From Craterostigma plantagineum (Eukaryota; Streptophyta; Magnoliopsida; Lamiales; Linderniaceae): a stretch of 64,000 bases of DNA. Positions within the stretch are counted from its first letter, which is position 1; each line of letters begins with the position of its first letter. The stretch covers positions 21,178,001 to 21,242,000 of the forward strand of contig JAPQWV010000012.1 of NCBI GenBank assembly GCA_027422505.1, in the 5' to 3' direction. The notes under the pieces are model-generated. The model was not told the DNA's origin and did no database searches. It saw only the letters and a list, made by a program, of their open reading frames with translations. Positions 1 to 9,400 of the stretch are shown here, piece after piece. A program made the translations under genes and the position numbers.

Positions 1-922
1 GCGTCCATCATGCTAAGGACCTCGCATCCGGAGGTAGAGTCCACAAGCTGGTCTATTCTGGGAAGAGGGTAGTGATCCTTGGGGGCAGGCCTTGTTGAGA
101 TCCCTGAAGTCGATGCACATCCTCCACTGCCCATTTCCCTTCTTTACCAAGACGGCGTTAGCCAACCAAGTGGGGAACTCAATCTCCTGAATATGTCCTG
201 CCTGAAGCAACTTGTCAACTTCTTCCTTCAGGACCTGTGCTCTTTCTGCCCCGCACGTCCTCAACCTCTGTTTAATAGGCTTAGCGCCTGGTAGGACATT
301 CAGATGATGTTTGGCTATATCGGGGTGGATTCCTATCATGTCTCAGGGGGAAAATGCAAACAGATCGGCGTTCCTTTGTAAATATCCCACTAGCTCCTTC
401 GTGGCTTGCTCCCCCAAAATGCGTTCCTATTTTGGTGGTTCTTCCTGGCTGGTCGGGGTACAGTTTCACCCTGACGAGATCCTCGTCCGGTTCAGGCTGC
501 AAGCTCGTAGGTCCCCCTCCCTCGATTTTGATCCTCTTGTCACGACCGCTCCCTTCTCGGGCAATTTCCTTTTCTTTGGCCACTGCCTTGACTTCATCGG
601 CGTAGCATCGGCGGGAGCTTTGCTGGTCCCCCAAGATCTCACCGACATGCTCCCCCACTGGAAACTTGATCTTCAAATGATAGGTGGAGGGAATTTCTCT
701 AAATTCGTTGATGGCGGGTCGTCCCAGAATGACATTATAGGAGGAGGCGATGTCAACCACCAGGAAGTTGATCATTTTCACGATTCGAACTGTATCTGTC
801 CCCATTCCAACGGGCAGCGTTACCTCCCCCACAGGTTGTATCCCAGGTCCTCCAAACCCGTATAGCGCGGTGGAAACTGGCCGTAGATCTGTTTCCAGAT
901 CCATTTTCTTGAAAACAGTCAA
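1..922 (-). pseudogene. pol: gypsy pol: protease to reverse transcriptase start
   Basis: Downstream half of the polyprotein. From 922 it reads the protease body (VVDIASSYNVILGRPAIN), the linker, and then RT (MIGIHPDIAKHHLNVLPGAK, then WRMCIDFRDLNKACP). At least two further frame breaks and one stop interrupt it: a G run (coding strand) at 411-415, a TGA at 343-345 where an arginine or glutamine codon is expected, and a C run at 81-85 that throws PKDHYPLP-type sequence out of frame. Each frameshift coincides with a homopolymer, so either decay or assembly error could explain them. Confidence 0.8.
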
Positions 923-2891
923 GGAATATGATGTCGGCCGAACTCCCCCCGTCTATGAAGACTCGGGACACGTCGTATCCGGCAATATCAGTCATTATGA
1001 CTAAGGCATCGTTGTGTGGCCTGGCAACGTGAGTCTCGTCTTCCGGTCCAAACTGTACGTTTGCGATGGCGTCAGTGTGCCCTACCAATCCCCATGGTTG
1101 GAGTTCCCCCGTGGTCCTAGCGTAGGACTTCCTAGCTCGGTTAGAATCTCCACTACTGGGACCTCCGACAATAATCAGGATAGGGGTCCTGGACGGTCCT
1201 GGGGGACCCTTGTTCGCTGGTGGAGGCAACGGCCTACCCTTGCCCGGCGCAGGTCCTCCTTCTTCTTTTTCGTTTTTCCGGGGACTGGGCTCAGTTCCCT
1301 GCTTTACGAACTCCTTCAGGTGCCCTGCTTGTATGAGCCTCTCTATCTCATCCTTCAAATGATAACAATTGTTAGTGTGGTGCTCGTATTCATTATGGTA
1401 ACGACAATATAAATTGGAATAGGGTCTAGAAGGTCCTGAAGATCCGGCAAGGGGTTTCCTCAAAGCTGGATGTCGTCCTGCCACGGCTAGGACCTCCTCT
1501 GGATTAGCACGTAGTGGTGTAAACCTACGAGGGGCCCTGGGTGGAGATCCCCAAGCCTCTCTATGAGGCATTCGCAGAGGCGGCTTCCCCTGCCCCTGGC
1601 TTCTCATGGTCCCTTTCTTCTTCGGCGTGGCTATCTGCTTTTCCTCTTGTGCTTTGGCCATCTGACTTTCTTCCAAGTTGATATACTTGTCGGCCCTTAG
1701 CAGCAAGTCTTCGAAAGTCGGTGGTGGCCTCTTGGAGAGGGACGCGAAGAAATCCCCGTCTCGAAGCCCGTTTATCAAGGCGCTAACCTTGACAGAGGGC
1801 GTAGCTGTCGGCACCTCTAAGGCGGCGATATTAAATCTGCTTATGTAAGCTCGGAGACTTTCACTTTCTCCCTGTCGCACTTGGAAGAGCGACATGTCGG
1901 ACTTGGGCTGTTTTCTGGCACTGGCAAACTGTGTGATGAATATCAACTGAAATTCCTCAAAAGATTTGATGGATCCGGGCGCCAGTTGGTTGAACCATTG
2001 TTGGGCCGCCCTCACCAAAGTGGTTAGGAACACCATACACTTGACCCCATCCGAGAAATCGTGAAGCAGGATGGTGTTTTGAAAACGTAGGACATGCTCC
2101 ACAGGGTCCGTCGTCCCATCGTATTCGTATGGCAGCTGTTTGAAGTTAGATGAGACTTCCCCCACCAGCAGCTCCTTCGCAAAGGGGGTCCCTGCCACCA
2201 ATCCTTCTCCTATTCTTGGAGGCATGGTTCTGCTCCTGACACCATCTATCACCTGCCTGAGGTCCGCAAGTTGATCTCGCAGCCCCTTCTCCTTTTTGGT
2301 CCAAGTTTCCCCCTTTCCCTCTGGGGACATCGTGACCTTTTTCTTCTTCTTGGAGCTTCCCGTCCCTTTAACAGGATCTGGGACCTTACTGACAGATTCG
2401 CTGGAGACTGGTGTGGGGATCCCTACGCCCTTTTCTGACGGATCTGCCCTGTTTTGCTCCTCATCCTTCCCCTGGCTTTGTTCCGACGATCCCCCACGTC
2501 CCTCAGGTTGCTTGGGGGACTCTGCTACCTTCCACGACTCACTCTCAGTTTCAGACAATTGCTTGCTGTGTTTAGAGGGTGTTGCTTGGGGTTGTGGATG
2601 CGTATCATTTTCCCCAGTTACCTCTATGAATTTACCGTCCACTCGCTCGGTCTCCACACGTGGCTGGGCCTTTCTTCGTTGTTTCCGTTTCTTCCTCCTT
2701 TCGGCCAGGGTACTATTGACGGTGTTGCGCACCAAGAGGTCCAACTGTGCGGCAGTCAAGGTGATTGGTGTTTCTGGTGATATCACAACAGGAGTAGGTG
2801 CTGGGGTGGCGTCTCGCCTTTCTGTATCGCCTCCTGCAACCTCCTTAAACTGTGGGTCCAAGTTTTTCGGTATGAAAGAATCTCCCTCCAT
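753..2891 (-). pseudogene. gag: gypsy gag with protease start
   Basis: Capsid polyprotein of the gypsy element. A longer reading from 3047 would start inside the LTR and run through the primer-binding site, so I take the ATG at 2891 (MEGDSFIPK). The N-terminal third is low-complexity and charged. The central part holds a retrotransposon gag domain (YEYDGTTDPVEHVL, then the AAQQWFNQL region), followed by a Cys/His stretch (CRYHNEYEHHTNNC) and the aspartic protease motif DGGSSADIIF near 975. The frame is lost next to 912-915, where a run of T on the coding strand appears one base too long; protease continues in another frame (281-922). Confidence 0.8.
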
Positions 2892-3009
2892 CAGCGTCCT
2901 CGTGTTTCTTGTCTTACCCCTGTAGCACAAAAATAAAAAACACCCAAGGAATTTTCCAACGCAACCTCGTACTTTGCTTAAGAAATTTCTCACGCCTTTA
3001 ACTCCGGCT

Positions 3010-3026
3010 TCCCACAGACGGCGCCA
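3010..3026 (-). other. Primer-binding site of the gypsy element
   Basis: On the minus strand the sequence TGGCGCCGTCTGTGGGA lies two bases inside the LTR end. Its first nine bases match the 3' end of plant tRNA-Asp as I remember it; the remainder does not, so the primer tRNA is uncertain. Confidence 0.6.
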
Positions 3027-3028
3027 TT

Positions 3029-3755
3029 TGATATGGGGTAAACCCAATCAACGATATTTTTAAGTGTGGGGGCTCTGGATACTTATTAGCGGTAGATTGA
3101 TTATTATGCTGTTTGCTAGGTATGCGAGGTGATATTGATGCTGGGACGTAAACAGAGAGAACGCAGGGGTTTACGTGGTTCGAATCCTAACGGATTCTAC
3201 GTCCACGGGGCGCTGGGAACTGTCTTTCACTAGGTAGCAATACGTTACACCCTCATATAATCCTCACTTTCACTCCTAAAATGTGGAAAACACTTTTAAG
3301 GTACCTAAAGAGAAAATGCTATGCGAATGCTTTTGTAAAGAAATGATGATGATGAAGAAATATGGCCAAGTCCTCCTTTTATATCAGCTCCCCGCCGCCT
3401 ATCTGCTGCCAGGTTCCAGGATTTCTGGGGACGTACCACCTAGGATGCTTAGGAAAGATGGCTGATTGCTTGAAGGAATGACTTCTGCGATGATTACAGT
3501 GATTTGTTCAGTGATATCTCCCTGTAACAAAGTGACACGCGTCTCTGCAGATATCTTTCCTTCCTTCCAACGTTCCTACACTTTTATACACAGTAGTCCT
3601 TTCTCCTTTTGTCCGGTCAAAACTTCTACCCGCAAGGTCCCTGCAGGTTCTTCCCCCCAGGCAGATATTTCGCTATGGGCCTCCTTCTTTATGGGCTTTG
3701 TTGGGCCTTCTCTTATTTGCTTTTTTTCCAGCCCATCTTAGTTGAGTCCACATCA
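3029..3755 (-). repeat. 5' LTR of the Ty3/gypsy element
   Basis: The 727-base segment begins TGAT and ends ATCA on the plus strand, giving the TG...CA ends expected of an LTR. It directly follows the primer-binding site on one side and copia coding sequence on the other. The first five bases outside it, ctcat, should be the target duplication; the partner copy lies outside the window. It contains the ACGTGGTTCG / TACGTCCACGG pair seen in many plant LTRs. Confidence 0.75.
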
Positions 3756-5260
3756 CTCATGATCCACTTCATTGCTTCCCAATGTAACTTCCCGGGATTC
3801 GATAAATCGACTCACAATGCCAACTGCGTGAGCGATATTTGGCCTTGTACACACCATGGCGTACATCAAACTTCCGACCGCCGATAAATATGGAACATCT
3901 GTGACATCTTCTCCGTCTTTGCTTGTTGATGGACTGGATTTCTTTCACAACTGATAGTGCGTGGCAAGTGGCCTGCTAACTCATCATATTGAACCTCTCT
4001 AGAACTCGTTCAATATAGCGCTCTTGGGTAACCACAATTTCCCAGCTTTTCGATCTCGGGTAATCTCCATTCCGAGAATCCGCTTCGCCGAACCCAAATC
4101 TTTCATGTCAAACGTCTTTGACAAATCTTTCTTCAACCTGCTAATCATCTCTGCATCGTGTCCGACAATCAGCATATCATCAACATACAGGAGAAGAACG
4201 ATAAATTTACCGTTCAAGTATCTCCGGACATAAACACATGGATCTGCATATGTTCTCTTGAACCCCTGATGCACCATGAAAGAATAAAACTTCGTGTACC
4301 ACTGTCGTGGAGCTTGTTTCAGACCGTGCTTTTCTTCAGCCGCCAGACCATGTGCTCTTTATCTCTAACTTCGAACCCTTCTGGTTGTTCCATATATATC
4401 TCCCCATCAAGTTCACCATGCAAGAATGCGGTCTTCACGTCGAGTTGCTTCAATTGAAGATCCATGGTAGCAGCTAGTCCCAGTATGACTCTGATTGAAC
4501 TCATCTTCACGACCAGTGAAAATATCTCGTCAAAGTCGATCCCCTTCCTCTGAGTGAAACCTTTGACCACTAATAGAGCCTCGTATCTGACCAGCTTGCC
4601 GTCATCCTTCTTCAATTTGTACACACATTTGTTCTTGAGTGTCTTCTTTCCTTTCGACAATCGAACCAACTCGTACGTATCATTCTTCTTCAGAGAATCC
4701 ATCTCCTCTTGTATAGCCTTTATCCAACAATCTTTGTCCGTACAAGATTGTACTTCCTGGAAGCTCTCTTGCTCCCCCTCGTTAGTAATCAAAATATAAT
4801 CAGAACTCGGATACCTCGTAGATGGTTGGTGTTCCCTAGTTGACCTTCTTAGTTGAGGTTCAACTACTTCTTGCACATCTGAAGACTCCCTCTGCTCAGT
4901 ACCTTCAGTGTGTTCATCTACGATAGGTTCATCATCTCCAATGACTGGCTCTTCTTGTTCAGGTTCTGATTGCTGCATTCCTTCCTCTGTGGCATCGTCA
5001 TATGGAATGCTGACTAGTGTATCGTCTACACCGCCACCTGTGGATTTTGTTACATCCACGTCTGAGTCGGCCATGGTCTCATGCTCATGGAATACTACGT
5101 GGTGACTTCGAATAGTCTTCTTCTTCTTTGGATCCCAAAGTCTATAGCCGAACTCCTCGTCTCCGTACCCAACAAAGATGCAAGGATTTGACTTATCATC
5201 GAGCTTCGATCTTTGTTTCTTCGGTACATGCATGAACGCCTTGTAGCCAAACACTCTCAA
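3756..5260 (-). pseudogene. copia 1 integrase C-terminus, RT and RNase H start
   Basis: 4319-5260 carries the integrase tail (CIFVGYGDEEFGYRLWDP), an acidic linker and the RT start (LKNKCVYKLKKDDGKLVRYE, QLDVKTAFLHGELDGEIYME). 3999-4277 carries the RT catalytic box LLYVDDMLIVG and MKDLGSAKRILGMEI. 3756-3998 encodes the start of RNase H (GSLMYAMVCTRP, then PGKLHWEAMKWIM) and stops at the gypsy LTR. Frame changes lie near 4290 and 3800. Confidence 0.85.
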
Positions 5261-5287
5261 ATGCGAATATGAGATGTCTCTATCGGT

Positions 5288-5761
5288 TCACACCTTCTCT
5301 GGTATATCGAAATCCAATGCCGATAAAGGTAGTCGGTTAATAAGATAGACTGCAGTGTTGACAGCTTCCCCCCAAAATGACTTAGATAGATTAACCATCT
5401 TGAGCATCGCTCGGACTCTCTCCATAATGGTTCGGTTCATTCGCTCCGCGACTCCATTCTGCTGAGGAGTCCCAGGAACTGTCTTCTCATGCCTAATGCC
5501 CTGCTTCGTGGAATAATCTCTGAACTCTCGAGAGATGTGTTCACCACCATTATCTGTAGGTAGACACTTTAGTGGCATTCCTGTTTCTCTTTCCACCATC
5601 TCATGGAACTTCTTAAAATAATAAAATACATGTTCCTTCGTCCGCAACAGATATACCCAGGTCTTGCGAGACTCGTCATCAATGAAGGTCAGAAAATATT
5701 TACTGCCTCCCAGAGATTCGACTTCCATGGGTCCGCATACGTCAGAGTGTACCAACTCCAA
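5288..5761 (-). pseudogene. copia 1 integrase core
   Basis: Contains the DDE integrase landmarks: HSDVCGPM with the first Asp, FIDDESR, LPTDNGGE with the second Asp, and the glutamate in TPQQNGVAERMNRT. It ends at a frame break near 5288, just before FGYKAFMHVPKKQRSKLD-type sequence. Confidence 0.85.
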
Positions 5762-6501
5762 TTCTTCATTCGACTGGTTAAGTTCTTCGCAAATGAAACT
5801 CTATGTTGCTTCCAAAATAAACAATAATCGCAGGGGTTTAGCGCTTTCTCCTTCGCTACTGGTATGAGGGACTTTCTAGCCAAGACATTCAACCCCTTCT
5901 CTCCTACGTGCGCCAGTCGTCTGTGCCACAAATTTGGAGAAGCATCATCTTCAACTGCGTTCAGTTGGTTAGCACATATCGTCGCGTGCATCTTGCACAG
6001 CGAGCAGCATAGCTTTTCTCTCGCTACCACCAGCGATCCCTTGGTGAGTTTCCAGTTGCTATTCACCATCTCGTTATAGTATCCTTCGTTGTCCAGCACC
6101 TTCACAGAAACTAGGTTGAGACATAGGTCTGGTATGTGTCGCACATCTTTCAGCCGTAATGTGCACCCTACGCTCATCTGGATACATATATCACCGATCC
6201 CCACTATTTTAGAAACACTTTGGTTGCCCATCTTGGTAGTTCCAAAGTTTCCCGCCTTGTATGTCGAGAAGTATTCACGCCTTGGAACACAGTGGTTGGA
6301 GGCACCAGAGTCTACTACCCATTCGGTGCTTGCATCCGCAATATGACAACAGTCTGCTTCGTTCACCAGAGTAACCTCTCCATCATCGTTGGAGGCGATT
6401 GCAGACGTGTTCTTGTCATCGTTTTGTTTCTGTTTTCTGGTGAGAAGCCTACAATTTCTATGTAAGTGGCCAATTTTTCCACAATGGTAGCACTTCATCA
6501 T
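5689..6501 (-). pseudogene. copia 1 zinc knuckle, protease and pre-integrase
   Basis: This frame opens with a CCHC zinc knuckle (CYHCGKIGHLHRNC), followed by the aspartic protease motif WVVDSGASNHCV and the GAG-pre-integrase domain (LWHRRLAHVGEKGLNVL with CDYC). It loses frame just as the integrase core begins; integrase continues in 5288-5761. The order knuckle, protease, pre-integrase is diagnostic of Ty1/copia. Confidence 0.85.
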
Positions 6502-7087
6502 CTCCCTGGACTTGGATCTATCTTTCGACTTGTCGTATCCTTTTGGTCATCTACTCTTGCTCCGACCCCTGTTCTCCGTGACAAGGGCCTGATTTCCCGT
6601 ACTAGTGCTGGCAGCATCCTTCCGTCGCAGCTCTTCATTGTAGAGCCTATTTTTCACCATATCCATCGGCACTTTACCGCTTGGTGCCGAGTTGGTGAGA
6701 GATACCACCAACGTATCCCAGCTATCAGGTAGAGATCCAGTAGTAGACATGCTTGTAGCTCATCATCAAGGATTAGACCGGCACTCGTGAGTTGAGTTAC
6801 TATCCCTTCAAAGTCATTTAGATGTTCAGCTACTGATCGTTCCTCATTCAGCTTCATATTCATGAGCTTTTGCATCATGAATACCTTGTTTAGCGCGTTT
6901 GTCACCTCGTACATACCCTCCAATTTCGTCCAGAGTTTGTAGGGGTCTGTCTTATTTCGGACGTGGTTGTAGAGGCTAATGTCCACCCATTGGCGGATCA
7001 CACCAAGCGTCTTTCTTTGCAATTTCTTCCATAGGTCAGCCTTCGCGCCTTCGGGCATCTTGCGTTCATTTTCGATTGGATCATGGA

Positions 7088-7555
7088 TGTGACGCCCGGG
7101 GCCGATGAGGGCGGGGAGTGATCGCCGGTGCCAGAGAGGTGCACGGACAAGGAGCGGCTTCTGGCAGGCTTCTAAGGCGAAAGGGGTACGTGAACGAACC
7201 GATCCGACACCCGAATGAGAGGGGATCCTGAGACTGACAATGTATGGGCGTGTCAGGCTAAGAATCGTATAAGGAAATTGATAGTACTACTCATATCACC
7301 AAGGTCGACCTCCTTTTCGGGAGTCCATCTATAGAAACTCCGAAGTTAAGCGTGCTAGACTTGGGGCGATCTAAGGATGGGTGACCCCTGGGAAGTTTCT
7401 CAGGGTGCGTGTGAGCGAGTGCACGAAGCACGCTAAAAGGTTAAATGGTGGTACAGTGGGGCCAGACTATCAGTCGGAGTGTGGTGGGCCCAACCCCACT
7501 GGTCCTGATAGGGACCGATGCTATAGTGACACCCGGTATGGAACTGGTCGTTACA
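7088..7555 (+). repeat. Cassandra 5' LTR
   Basis: Starts TGTGACGCCCGG and ends GTCGTTACA. It holds the 5S-like block at about 7328-7405. The primer-binding site begins two bases after its end. Confidence 0.9.
7328..7405 (+). promoter_or_regulatory. 5S rRNA-derived Pol III promoter block in Cassandra LTR
   Basis: AACTCCGAAGTTAAGCGTGC matches the A-box side of plant 5S rRNA. It is followed by GGATGGGTGACC (intermediate element) and CTGGGAAGTTTCTCAGGGTG (box C region). The same block lies at 7868-7945 in the 3' LTR. In Cassandra this block can recruit Pol III; here it is a diverged relic, not a 5S gene. Confidence 0.85.
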
Positions 7556-7627
7556 GGTGGTATCAGAGCACAACCTCTCGCAGTACGGTGCTGGTTCGGG
7601 GATGAACCAGGCGGAAGCTGGTGGGCA

Positions 7628-8098
7628 TGTGACGCCCGGGGCCGATGAGCGCGGGGAGTGATCGCCGGTGCCAGAGAGGTGCACGGACAAGGAGCGGCTC
7701 CTGGCAGGCTTCTAAGGGCGAAAGGGGTACGTGAACGAACCGATCCGACACCCGAATGAGAGGGGATCCTGAGACTGACAATGTATGGGCGTGTCAGGCT
7801 AAGAATCGTATAAGGGAATTGATAGTACTACTCATATCACCAAGGTCGACCTACCTTTTCGGGAGTCCATCTATAGAAACTCCGAAGTTAAGCGTGCTTG
7901 ACTTGGGGCAATCTAAGGATGGGTGACCCCCTGGGAAGTTTCTCAGGGTGCGTGTGAGCGAGTGCACGAAGCACGCTAAAAGGTTAAATGGTGGTACAGT
8001 GGGGCCAGACTATCAGTCGGAGTGTGGTGGGCCCAACCCCACTGGTCCCGATAGGGACCGCTGCTATAGTGACACCCGGTATGGAACGGGTCGTTACA
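7628..8098 (+). repeat. Cassandra 3' LTR
   Basis: Direct copy of the 5' LTR, preceded by the purine-rich GGCGGAAGCTGGTGGGCA. It differs from the 5' copy by scattered substitutions and single-base indels. Confidence 0.9.
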
Positions 8099-8287
8099 AT
8101 GGAGGTCTTTGCAATAAAGGTAATCCTCCATCCTTGATTTTCATATGGAGTAATTCGTTACTGTCAGCTTGATCATTCCTCCGGCGTTCTCCATGGCCGT
8201 CAAAATCTACCACCAACCTACTAGTATCTTTCTGATGTGGAAGATCAGTCAAAGCTGCAACCACAGAGCATATTCAGAATACTATTA

Positions 8288-8300
8288 GGCTCTGATACCA
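8288..8300 (-). other. Primer-binding site of copia 1 (tRNA-Met)
   Basis: The minus strand reads TGGTATCAGAGCC, the classic complement of the initiator tRNA-Met 3' end used by plant copia elements, two bases from the LTR end. Confidence 0.85.
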
Positions 8301-8302
8301 CT

Positions 8303-8963
8303 TGTTGGGAATGGTGGTGGGCCCCGCGGTGGTCAGTGGGCCCGCAGTGGAACAGGTCCCGGTTTCACTCGGTACGACGATCGGGAGAAGTGGGACCCAC
8401 GGGATAAATTTGGTGGGACCCACACAGTAACTACCACGGTAAAAAATAAAATTACCGTAAAGTAAGAAAGAACACTAGAACTTTAACGTGAAAAACCCTC
8501 TTTTAACGAAGAGAGAAAAACTACGGCCGAGTCGGCAAAATCTTCACTATAGCAAATATTACAACCCTCGAATTTTAACTACTCAGTTTTACCACTCGTG
8601 TTTACCTCACACCTCTCTGTAGATGTGGAACTCTATCAGTTTCTACCTGATCTGATAACCTCACAATTCACTCGAACTACTTCTCTCTATATAGTAAAAC
8701 TCGAATGAGCTTGTGATAATAATAACTGAAGAATCCTCAGCCTATTTATAGATGTCTTCAGCTCTTCTGGACCGCTCGAAACGGGTGGCCAGGAATGCGC
8801 CGCGTCGCCCTTCAATATAAACAGTTCATTAAATTATTATATATAAAATAATATTATAATATAATATTATATTTTTTTTCGATGATGGTGGGCGTTGGTT
8901 TGTGGTGGGTTGGCAAAGGCTGGACCACAACAAGTTTATCATACCTGAATTCCCTCCCTAACA
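8303..8963 (-). repeat. 5' LTR of copia element 1
   Basis: 661 bases running from TGTTGGGAATGG to CCCTCCCTAACA on the plus strand, that is TGTTAGGG...CCCAACA in element orientation, with the primer-binding site two bases inside. The flank gtcct at 8964 is the expected target duplication; the partner is gone. Confidence 0.8.
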
Positions 8964-9238
8964 GTCCTGCTGAACTCGCATAACATGAATAAATGTTGGA
9001 TATTCTCCTCTTCTTTCCTACAAAGTAGGCAATTCACATCTGGCACCACCATTCCCCACCTTAGCAAACGATCTCGAGTCTGAATTTTCCCATGGAACAA
9101 CAACTAGAGCACCATAGAATGTTTAGGAACAGACCATCGGTTCCAAATGGCAGCAGTCCATCCGGTCATATGCCGAGGTGATGGTGTAGTTCCCATGAGA
9201 AGTAGCAGTCCATCTCCCTTGGGCAAAACCCTGCCTAA
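8964..9238 (-). pseudogene. LINE fragment, zf-RVT end of ORF2
   Basis: The minus strand translates as WNRWSVPKHSMVL, KIQTRDRLLRWGM and CLLCRKEEENIQHLF, the reverse-transcriptase zinc-binding domain found at the end of plant L1 LINE ORF2. One in-frame TAG replaces the Trp expected after VL. Both neighbouring LTR elements appear to have inserted into this older LINE. Confidence 0.75.
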
Positions 9239-9345
9239 TGTAATACTCGTAATACGGGATTTTTGATGTAAATGGTCGTGTAAATTGGGACTTAGGAACT
9301 TAATGAAGGAATTCGAATTTCAGTGGCAAGGTTACAATTTATGTA

Positions 9346-9400
<55 letters not shown>

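Larger units (their letters stand above)
1..3755 (-). mobile_element. Ty3/gypsy retrotransposon, 5' part (cut by window edge)
   Basis: Read on the minus strand this is LTR, primer-binding site, gag, protease and the start of reverse transcriptase; the rest lies left of the window. The RT start and the gag with its long charged N-terminus look like the Tat/Retand branch of Ty3/gypsy (family memory). It inserted into the RNase H region of the neighbouring copia element: copia coding sequence resumes at 3756. The frame is broken several times (see the gag and pol entries), so this copy cannot make a full polyprotein. Confidence 0.85.
7088..8098 (+). mobile_element. Cassandra-type TRIM, complete
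   Basis: Two near-identical direct repeats (7088-7555 and 7628-8098) flank a 72-base core that starts with a tRNA-Met primer-binding site (TGGTATCAGAGC, 7558-7569) and has no coding capacity. The ends are TGTGACG...GTTACA. A perfect 5-base target duplication, atgga (7083-7087 and 8099-8103), brackets it. The LTRs carry a 5S rRNA-like block, which defines Cassandra. It needs proteins from another element to move. By eye the two LTRs differ at about a dozen of 470 positions, so the insertion is fairly old. Confidence 0.92.
6502..8194 (-). pseudogene. gag: copia 1 gag, split by Cassandra
   Basis: The gag start is the ATG at 8192-8194 (MENAGGMIKLTVTNYSI), about 90 bases after the primer-binding site. 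A TGA replaces the tryptophan expected in the NYSIWKSRM-type motif. After DLH the frame is interrupted at 8103 by the Cassandra element and resumes at 7082 with DPIENERKMPEGAKADLWKK. The rest (YNHVRNKTDPYKLWTKLEG, then ERSVAEHLNDF) is typical of TNT1-type gag, with a frame change near 6700. Removing the TRIM and one target-site copy restores continuity across the insertion, showing the copia is older. Confidence 0.8.
3756..8963 (-). mobile_element. Ty1/copia (Tork/TNT1-like) retrotransposon, 3' end lost
   Basis: Reading on the minus strand: 5' LTR (8303-8963), primer-binding site (8288-8300), gag, zinc knuckle, protease, integrase, reverse transcriptase and part of RNase H, in the copia order with integrase before RT. 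The gypsy insertion at 3755 cuts off the end of RNase H and the 3' LTR. A Cassandra element sits in gag. It is broken into several frames and is non-functional. The element landed in LINE-derived DNA, still visible at 8964-9238. Confidence 0.9.

Noticed and set aside
2892..3047. Gypsy gag starting at 3047
   Set aside because: That ATG lies in the LTR and the reading crosses the primer-binding site; the next ATG at 2891 is more plausible.
7328..7945. Two functional 5S rRNA genes
   Set aside because: Only part of 5S is matched, with insertions, and both blocks sit at equivalent places in Cassandra LTRs with target duplications.
7381..8172. Small proteins encoded in the duplicated 7.1-8.1 kb region
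   Set aside because: These frames lie inside non-coding TRIM LTRs and recur only because the LTRs are duplicated.
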